64,000 nucleotides of DNA. It comes from Engraulis encrasicolus (taxonomy: Eukaryota; Chordata; Actinopteri; Clupeiformes; Engraulidae). Each line of letters starts with the position of its first letter. Within the stretch, counting starts at the first letter, position 1. The notes below the pieces were generated by a model, which ran no database searches, was not told the origin of the DNA, and was given only the letters and a program-made list of their open reading frames with translations. Positions 59,682 through 64,000 of the stretch are shown here, in pieces. The position numbers and the translations under genes are program-made. Where the stretch lies: NCBI RefSeq assembly GCF_034702125.1, contig NC_085869.1:55121214-55185213 (forward strand), given 5' to 3'.

Positions 59682-60138
59682 TTACTTATGTGTTCCCAAG
59701 TCCCAAAGCATTCCCATGATCAGAACAGCTATAATCCCAAAAAGGATACACCTAACTTATTTCCCCAAGAAGGGGGCAATCATTTTAATCCAGACTCTAT
59801 ATTTGCGTTGTCAATAAAGATGCAGACCTAGTGCTCCCAGTTTACAAGAATATTTGGTTTACCATTCACCCCACTGAGGTTTCTAAAAATGAGTAAAGAT
59901 TCCGAGGATTTAGTAACACAAACAAGCTTTAGCTGTCAGTCTGTTGTGTGCTGCTATTAGGCCCTACACATCCTATATCTCCACCACATTTTCCAGAATG
60001 TGTGAAAGCATGCAAAGTAGGCTACAACAGTAGGGCTACTTACTTTCCGAAGAATTCCTGAATCTGTGTTTGACAGTGCTCAAGATATCCTCCTCCATAA
60101 AGAGTGGAATTGGACACCAACAGAGCTCTCCTCTTCAT
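47758..60138 (-). CDS. Alpha-aspartyl dipeptidase, peptidase E (S51) family, complete
   Basis: Cytosolic serine dipeptidase that cleaves Asp-X dipeptides at an amino-terminal alpha-aspartyl residue. Eight minus-strand exons join in phase to 244 codons: 60044-60138, 53585-53673, 52259-52333, 51560-51639, 50437-50610, 50263-50322, 49134-49216, 47758-47836. The protein starts [20 protein letters not shown], then [40 protein letters not shown], the nucleophile elbow [11 protein letters not shown] (Ser122), [11 protein letters not shown] (Asp137), FNINPHYLD (His159), [20 protein letters not shown], and ends [13 protein letters not shown]. Ser, Asp and His keep the spacing of the Salmonella enzyme (120, 135, 157) shifted by two. 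Family length is about 230-245. Intron 1 is 6.4 kb and holds the 54250-59618 element. Exon 7 could end at an in-frame TAA (after RLFTP) if not spliced at ACC|gtaaga; splicing is preferred because the last exon restores the family end. The name aad is used for frog homologues; no fish symbol is given. Confidence 0.93.
48605..49075 (+). mobile_element. Two tandem SINE-like copies (dipeptidase intron 7)
   Basis: Two units of about 230 bp (48605-48860 and 48861-49075) share GTTAGTAAACCTCCCTCCCA, GATGCCGTTGGGCTGGGGGA, CGGTATCGTAATGTGCCTCC-like and AGGTCGCAGGTTCGAGG-type (B-box-like) wording, and both end before GACGAACAG and CTCCGTCACA. The single copy at 41405-41575 is related. The second unit ends within 60 bp of dipeptidase exon 7. 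Confidence 0.65.
49085..49112. repeat. (GA)n microsatellite
   Basis: Short GA run about 20 bp downstream (in transcript sense) of the dipeptidase exon 7 donor, so inside intron 7. A second GA run lies at 47845-47872. Confidence 0.8.
49381..49552 (-). repeat. Dispersed repeat, inverted copy of 25597-25745
   Basis: ACAAGTCCCGACAGGTGAAC, CGGACAGAGGAGGGAATGAA and CATACCCTCTTATAGAAATG follow the reverse order of the plus-strand copy. Dipeptidase intron 6. Confidence 0.65.
50616..50820. repeat. (CA)n microsatellite with flanking duplication
   Basis: A short CA run at 50616-50633, then a CACCCA/CA array at 50707-50820. CACTCGACCCCATGTAGGGC is present both inside dipeptidase exon 5 (50583-50602) and at 50681-50700, so about 20 bp of coding sequence was copied into the intron with the repeat. 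Confidence 0.85.
51800..51870 (-). mobile_element. Penelope-like or SINE tail with hammerhead-like core
   Basis: The minus strand reads TTTGATGAAGACTGTTGAAA then TCGAAACATAATCCAGCC. The order GATGA, short hairpin, GAAAC resembles the hammerhead-type motif carried by Penelope-like retroelements and copied into fish repeats. The stem is weak and the copy is probably decayed. Confidence 0.3.
52484..52606. repeat. Hairpin with 25-bp arms (dipeptidase intron 2)
   Basis: AAAACTCCCGCACACTGACCACTT and its reverse complement (AAGTGGTCAGTGTGCGGGAGTTTT, 24 bases each) bracket about 70 bp containing GACTGAAACGTTGGGTATTA. The arrangement is like 1518-1609. Confidence 0.8.
53029..53212 (+). mobile_element. 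tRNA-derived SINE, near full length (dipeptidase intron 2)
   Basis: Head: CGGTAGGGCACTCGTCAACT (A-box region), then ACAGGTTCGATTCCGACCCG (B box). Body: TCACTTCCTGTCTCTCCTCC, then CTGTCTGATAATAACCAATAAAGG, then an A-rich tail. It is the best copy of the family seen at 4436, 11262, 13490 and 31070. Confidence 0.85.
53945..54025. repeat. (AGAAT)n pentanucleotide repeat
   Basis: AGAATAGAATAGAAT with variant blocks AACAGGATAAGATAGA repeated twice, so a higher-order duplication sits on top of the pentamer. Confidence 0.85.
54421..54985. repeat. 90-bp tandem repeat array, six to seven units
   Basis: ATCATATATTGATTTATGTA or a close variant recurs at 54511, 54601, 54691, 54781, 54871 and 54961; a related start is at 54421. 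The period is 90 bp, a multiple of three, so a 207-codon frame stays open with a 30-residue repeat ([18 protein letters not shown]). The unit is AT-rich and contains many TATATA words. Probably a non-coding subterminal satellite of the surrounding element. Confidence 0.9.
55035..55600. other. Low-complexity stretch in dipeptidase intron 1
   Basis: It contains A-rich and AAAAC-rich runs (55315-55378), CA/CGCA repeats (55430-55520) and an A21 run (about 55532-55554). No gene was seen. Confidence 0.6.
55601..59215 (-). CDS. Unrecognised spliced transcript unit nested in dipeptidase intron 1 (tentative)
   Basis: Three minus-strand blocks have splice-like ends: a CpG-rich block 59105-59215 ending CGAG|gtaagt, a tiny one at about 57788-57801 (gcag|AGGTTGCTGAAGAG|gtatgc), and 55601-55719 or 55601-55740, depending on which of two acceptors is used (gttgctcag|GCACATCC or ttttgcag|ATGCTG). 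With the downstream acceptor one frame stays open through all blocks: [35 protein letters not shown], then [20 protein letters not shown] and [21 protein letters not shown] plus stop. No initiating ATG is present in the first block, so translation may start at GARM in the last block (35 codons) or in an unseen exon. No family is recognised. The block lies inside the candidate element at 54250-59618, so it could be captured cargo, an element-derived RNA, or chance. Confidence 0.28.
55741..57539. other. Dipeptidase intron 1, mostly unassigned
   Basis: 55890-56070 has two inverted segments (TTCAGTTTCAGTTACAATCT against TTGTAACTAAAACTGAACTT; TTTTACCTGTCTAATTCAACC-like against GAATTGGACAGGTAAAA), a small palindromic MITE. 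57300-57350 has CA and C-run simple sequence. No gene was seen. Confidence 0.5.
57540..57770 (-). mobile_element. Retroelement 3'-end coding fragment
   Basis: The minus-strand frame contains [40 protein letters not shown] and SFNQATE. The [22 protein letters not shown] wording is familiar from ends of fish non-LTR elements. Short, with no reverse transcriptase. Confidence 0.4.
57927..57976. repeat. G33 homopolymer followed by (GA)n
   Basis: 33 consecutive G at 57927-57959, then TGGAGAGAGAGAGAGAGATG. A run this long is rare, can form a G-quadruplex on the plus strand, and its exact length is likely to be uncertain in any assembly. Confidence 0.9.
57977..59104. other. Non-repetitive stretch with a short plus-strand frame
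   Basis: 58030-58224 holds a 64-codon plus-strand frame ([20 protein letters not shown], ending [11 protein letters not shown]) in DNA with several CpGs. No acceptor or donor of convincing quality and no recognisable family. Possibly element-derived. Confidence 0.3.
59205..59260. promoter_or_regulatory. CpG-rich block with CRE-like sites
   Basis: GTGACGACGTGACGTAGGCGCGTCATACGTGAT contains TGACGT, GACGTGAC and CGTCA words and seven CpGs in about 35 bp. It lies immediately upstream (minus sense) of the CpG-rich exon-like block at 59105-59215, where a TATA-less promoter would be expected. Confidence 0.3.
59617..59680. repeat. (GT)n microsatellite
   Basis: About 31 GT units directly adjoining the right terminus CCGTAAGGG of the 54250-59618 element. 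Confidence 0.95.
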
Positions 60139-60854
60139 GGCTCACTGGTTAAAAAGTAGAAGTAGAAGAAGTTGTCTTGTAGATTTCTATACCCCGTGTG
60201 GTTGTGCAGTGTGCCTTTCAAACTTGCTGAAGCCAGCAAGGAAGGAAGCGCGGAGGCTATTGGCTGCAGATATCTGTGAAATCTGCCTTGAGCCTTCACA
60301 GTTTATTGAGTGGTTATAAAGTAGCCTGAACGATTTGCTGACAACTAGATTTAGATTCTGGATAAGGACAACAAAGGAGGAGGAACGGAAAACGGAGGAC
60401 TCTGCTCTGTAAATAAACCACCTTTGCACATGTCGTCAGACAACAACTTGCCTTTCTTTCTGCCGTGCATTACGACGAAGTATGCCAAAACAAGTAACTT
60501 TTTATTAGCTAATGAGTGTGCACATATTATGATTACATACCTAAAACGCAGAAAAGAAATGTCAATGTTATTGAACGTGTATTTGCAGATTCACAGCACG
60601 GCGCAAACCTAGGATGTCACATGACACGATGGGCCTACGTCATGTCGAGGGCGTTCCAAAACAGCAGCTTTCACGTGCGCAAATGAATCTGTCAAATTTG
60701 TGTCAAGTCAAGTGCAGAGATAATTGATGCATAGCCTATTCATCAAAGCCAAGCCAGGCTGCATTGCCCTATAAATTAGGTTGCAGCGCAAATATAGCAG
60801 AGAATAAGTTACGTTGGAGTTGTTTGTTAAGCATGCGTAAATACTATGCGTAGG
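60139..60854. other. Upstream region of the dipeptidase gene
   Basis: It probably contains the minus-strand promoter and 5' untranslated region. GGAGGAGGAACGGAAAACGG (60376-60395) is purine-rich. No TATA box at a convincing distance and no other exon were seen. Confidence 0.35.
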
Positions 60855-61031
60855 CCTAATAGCAGGGTGCGATTTGTCAGAAAATCAGAAAGGGGAATAT
60901 GTTTCAGATTTCAAGCAATATCAATGGAGTTACATTAAATTATGATTAAATCATGAAGAAAAAAAGCGACAATATCAAACCAGAAGAGGGGACAATACAA
61001 CCCCCCCTACAAATCGCACCCTGCGTAATAG
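60855..61031. mobile_element. hAT-type MITE, 161 bp
   Basis: The element at 60863-61023 has ends CAGGGTGCGATTTGT and ACAAATCGCACCCTG (perfectly inverted, 15 bp). It is flanked by CCTAATAG and CGTAATAG (7 of 8). Its interior is shared in part with 20395-20530. Confidence 0.88.
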
Positions 61032-61464
61032 TAACCTATGAGTCCATGAGTAGGCTTCATCTCTTGGCACTGAGTCATGTTTACCAGCGGTTGCATTATT
61101 TTGTTCTCTGTGAAAATACACATGATTAACATATTATTTTAGAGTTAATACATTTGAGGGAATAAGGGAACACCAGTATTTTCTTGGGAACACCTTTGAA
61201 AAAAATGTAGCTGAGTGTGGTCAAGTGTCATCGAGATTCACGCCTTTGTCATGTGAGAAAACTACGGAATGTATACAAAAGTAAAGTAACATTTTAGGTT
61301 ATATGACATGACAGGTTCGATTTTCTAAGGCTGCCTGCTATGGTGCGAGGGATCTATGGAGATGGAAGTGCAGGGTGAGTTGTGTGGATATGTTGTAGCA
61401 TACAGGATGGCTCTGTTCAAAGTGACAGCCCAACTGTTAATTATATTATTATTGTGAAACATGG

Positions 61465-61568
<104 letters not shown>

Positions 61569-62134
61569 TGTAGTCTAGGTCACACATAGCACAATTGCAT
61601 ACATGTCTCACCCATTCAAGGGGACAGTCCAGCAGGTGCCTCAAAGGGAATGCTCAACCCTACTGTTAGGTGGAGTGGAAAAAAGCCCCTCCATGATTGA
61701 GATTGAGATATTGTAAGAATGGCACTGCCGCCTGACACATTGCCCCATTAGTGTGCCACTGGACTGCCTGCTTGCATGGCAGAGGTTAGTTATACATTTC
61801 TGTTGTGTGCTGCGGTGTGCTGTCACAACAACAATGGGAATGGTTTACTGTGCTGAGGTCAAACAGTTGCTTAATTAGCCGACCAAGTCAGCATCCCTCG
61901 GCTCATCAGCCAGCCACCAGCTGATTACTACAAGTAGAGCTAGACTGGGCATACAGGACATTTGCCCGGTGGGTACAGGGCAGATGCATTTGCTTTTTTG
62001 CTTGTTTGTTTGTTTATTCTTAGGGACTGGTCCGCAGTTTATAGAGGGTGGTTCGTTGGTCCATTTTCATAGACAGTGAACTGAGTCAAGCAAAATATAT
62101 CACAAAAATGGTGTGTATAAGTGAAAGGTCAGAT

Positions 62135-62446
62135 TATGAAGCCCATATCTATAGCGCATTATGAGCGCATTTATAACTACTTATAATGCGCATCATAATT
62201 AATCATAGTGCATTATGACAGTTATAATGTATTATAAGCCCCTTCACTGCCTGTAGTCCATAACCATTCACAACCACTCAAAACACAAGATGTATAATGC
62301 ATTATAAGTTAGATTTAGTTATTCATGGCTGTTGATATACTGCATCATGAAGTGTTATGAGTGTAGTCATAATGCACTATGAATATGATGCGCATTATAC
62401 GTTGTTATAAATGTGCTCATAATGCGATATAGATATGGGCTTCATA
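62135..62446. mobile_element. Palindromic MITE, 312 bp
   Basis: TATGAAGCCCATATCTATAG at the left is mirrored by CTATATCGCATT reversed and AGATATGGGCTTCATA at the right. Both halves are built from CATTATGA/TCATAATG words. No ORF. Confidence 0.85.
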
Positions 62447-62717
62447 GAAAGTGTTACCATACTTTTTTCACCTAGACCAGGGGCCTGTACCACGAAGCTG
62501 GGTTACAGGTTACCGGTACCGGTACTTCTTGAGTAACCCATACTGCAAAAGGTGGATATGGTTGAACTGAAGTGCCGTGGCAATTTAGTCTACGTCTCAA
62601 ACTAGGGTTGTGTGCCTCAAAAGCGTAGTTGTTAGCCAGTTAGCAACATTGGTAGTTTCCAATGGGAAATTGCATTGCAACCAACAAAGTAGATGTAGCA
62701 ACTATGATTTCCCAACG

Positions 62718-62990
62718 CAGTCTCACCCCAAGTAGTTAATTTCTGACTACCTTGGACCAGACGGCAATTTTTGACGTCTTGGGTATTCCTTCCACGTCAC
62801 ATTTTGACTATGTGGCCTAACTCTAAACCTATTCCTAAACCTAACCTCAATTACGTTATGCTGCCACAAGGGGGCGCCTTTGAGGACATAGTCAAAATGT
62901 GACGTGGAAGGAATACCCAAGACGTCAAAAATTGCAGTCTTGGGGTGTCAAAAATTGAGTAGTCAAAAATTGACTACTTGGGGTGAGACT
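62718..62990. mobile_element. Palindromic MITE, about 273 bp
   Basis: AGTCTCACCCCAAGTAGT at the left against ACTACTTGGGGTGAGACT at the right. Inside, TTTTTGACGTCTTGGGTATT and CCTTCCACGTCACATTTTGA are mirrored by TCAAAATGTGACGTGGAAGG and AATACCCAAGACGTC. The right end carries a small extra duplication of GTCAAAAATTGA. Confidence 0.88.
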
Positions 62991-63492
62991 GTGAAATGCA
63001 CCCCTGGTAAGCACTTTGTTTTTGGGTAAGTTCGGCTCGAACTATTCTCTGTCCCAAAGAAACAGATTGGTCCATAGAGTGAGGATCATTCCGCTGTGTA
63101 AAGAACTAGAACATATTCCAAAATTCTTTTGCACCTTCCAACGAAACTTAAATTGAATTAATTTGAATTTATAATCATTTGTGATTGCAGAGTTGGTTAG
63201 GTATGCCCCATCACTTTATATTTTGTGCAGACACTGTCAATATAACATTGTTTCGTAGGTGATGACTGGTCATCTGATAATGTTAGTTATTAATAAATAG
63301 CCTAGCTTAATTTATAAGATTCACTAGTGCACACCGATTCAGCTGATAACAAGATTGTTAAGTCTCACAATACTCAAGACCAGCAGTCCATGCATGGGCC
63401 ATGCTTATGCAGTTATTGCCAAAAGTAAGTGGGTCTAGCCAAAGTCTGTGTAAGTCCCTCCACTTGGCAGCCATCTTGGTGACGCCTTGGGA

Positions 63493-63742
63493 CAGGGCCG
63501 CTGCTAAGGTTTTGGAGACCCTACGCATAACTGGTCAGGAGCCCCCCCCCCCCCCCTCATAATTTAATAATAATAGTAATAATCTACTAACTAACAAATA
63601 TTTGTTTTGTAATGTAATTCAACTTTTTTCTCCATAACGTTTTTCAGTCTATCTCAATTTATGAGGCCCCAATTTTGGGGGCAAAGTGGTTGGTGCCCTC
63701 AGCACTGGTTGGTGCCCTAAGCACTCTGCTTATGTCTAGTGG
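63493..63742. mobile_element. Probable hAT-like element
   Basis: The left end CAGGGCCGCTGCTAAGG resembles the consensus end of the element at 23893-24053 (CAGGGCCGCTGACAG on the other strand). The right end is eroded near TCTAGTGGCAG. It contains a C17-type run (63542-63558) and a duplicated TTGGTGCCCT. Confidence 0.45.
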
Positions 63743-64000
63743 CAGCTATTTCAGGTTATTTGCCAGAAAGGTGGGAGATGTGCAAGCACTCGCCATTGGC
63801 GTTAACAAAATGCCCCCCGTTCATTTCTGGACGTTTTCTTGAGTGTTTCGTCTCATGTAGAGAGTGTCTCTGTTCTAGCACAGCTGAGGATGGAATATCA
63901 GTAACCAAGGGGTTTGAGACTTAGATTAATTAGAAAAATTAGATACTCGATAACAGCATGCAATACCTTGATAAAGCAGTCCTTTAAAGCATCCCTTTGA
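63743..64000. other. Right edge of the window, nothing recognised
   Basis: A 61-codon plus-strand frame (MAAISGYLPERWEMCKHSPL onward) has no family resemblance or splice context. Confidence 0.4.

Overview
The window is vertebrate nuclear DNA, almost certainly from a ray-finned (teleost) fish. Genes are split into short exons with GT-AG introns, long CA/GT microsatellites are frequent, and introns and spacers are full of tRNA-derived SINEs, hAT-like, Tc1-like and TTAA-flanked miniature elements. The gene set (CARD-type caspase-1, CREG2, Dcytb, a PepE-type dipeptidase and divergent Ig receptors) fits a fish. No species can be named from the sequence alone.

Layout. 1-3.3 kb: a minus-strand Siglec-like Ig gene (V-set exon plus a C2 domain split over two exons) that leaves the window on the left. 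7.0-13.4 kb: a complete eight-exon plus-strand caspase-1 gene (CARD plus p20/p10 protease, 380 aa). 15.2-18.2 kb: a complete four-exon plus-strand creg2 (290 aa). 23.3-32.0 kb: a minus-strand gene with a signal peptide, a short proline-rich exon and three Ig-like exons that lack the canonical Ig disulfide; a possible cytoplasmic-tail exon lies at 20.9-21.1 kb. 32.9-35.2 kb: an unrecognised plus-strand gene model ending just before an AATAAA, with three tandem splice donors in one exon. 37.2-42.6 kb: a complete four-exon cybrd1 (Dcytb ferric reductase, 278 aa) with all four haem histidines. 47.8-60.1 kb: a complete eight-exon minus-strand alpha-aspartyl dipeptidase of the peptidase E (S51) family (244 aa).

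Two structures stand out. At 44.67-47.03 kb there is a near-perfect 2.35 kb palindrome whose arms carry mirror copies of one transposon-type ORF. At 54.25-59.62 kb, inside dipeptidase intron 1, about 5.4 kb is bracketed by inverted termini beginning CCCTTACGGAAGG; it holds a 90-bp tandem array and a CpG-rich, apparently spliced minus-strand transcript unit.

Together the genes mix immune recognition (Siglec-like protein, Ig receptor), inflammasome execution (caspase-1), a secreted or lysosomal glycoprotein (CREG2), iron/ascorbate metabolism (Dcytb) and peptide turnover (dipeptidase). They do not form one pathway. All exon joins were derived by hand from reading frame and splice-site phase; none has been tested against transcripts.
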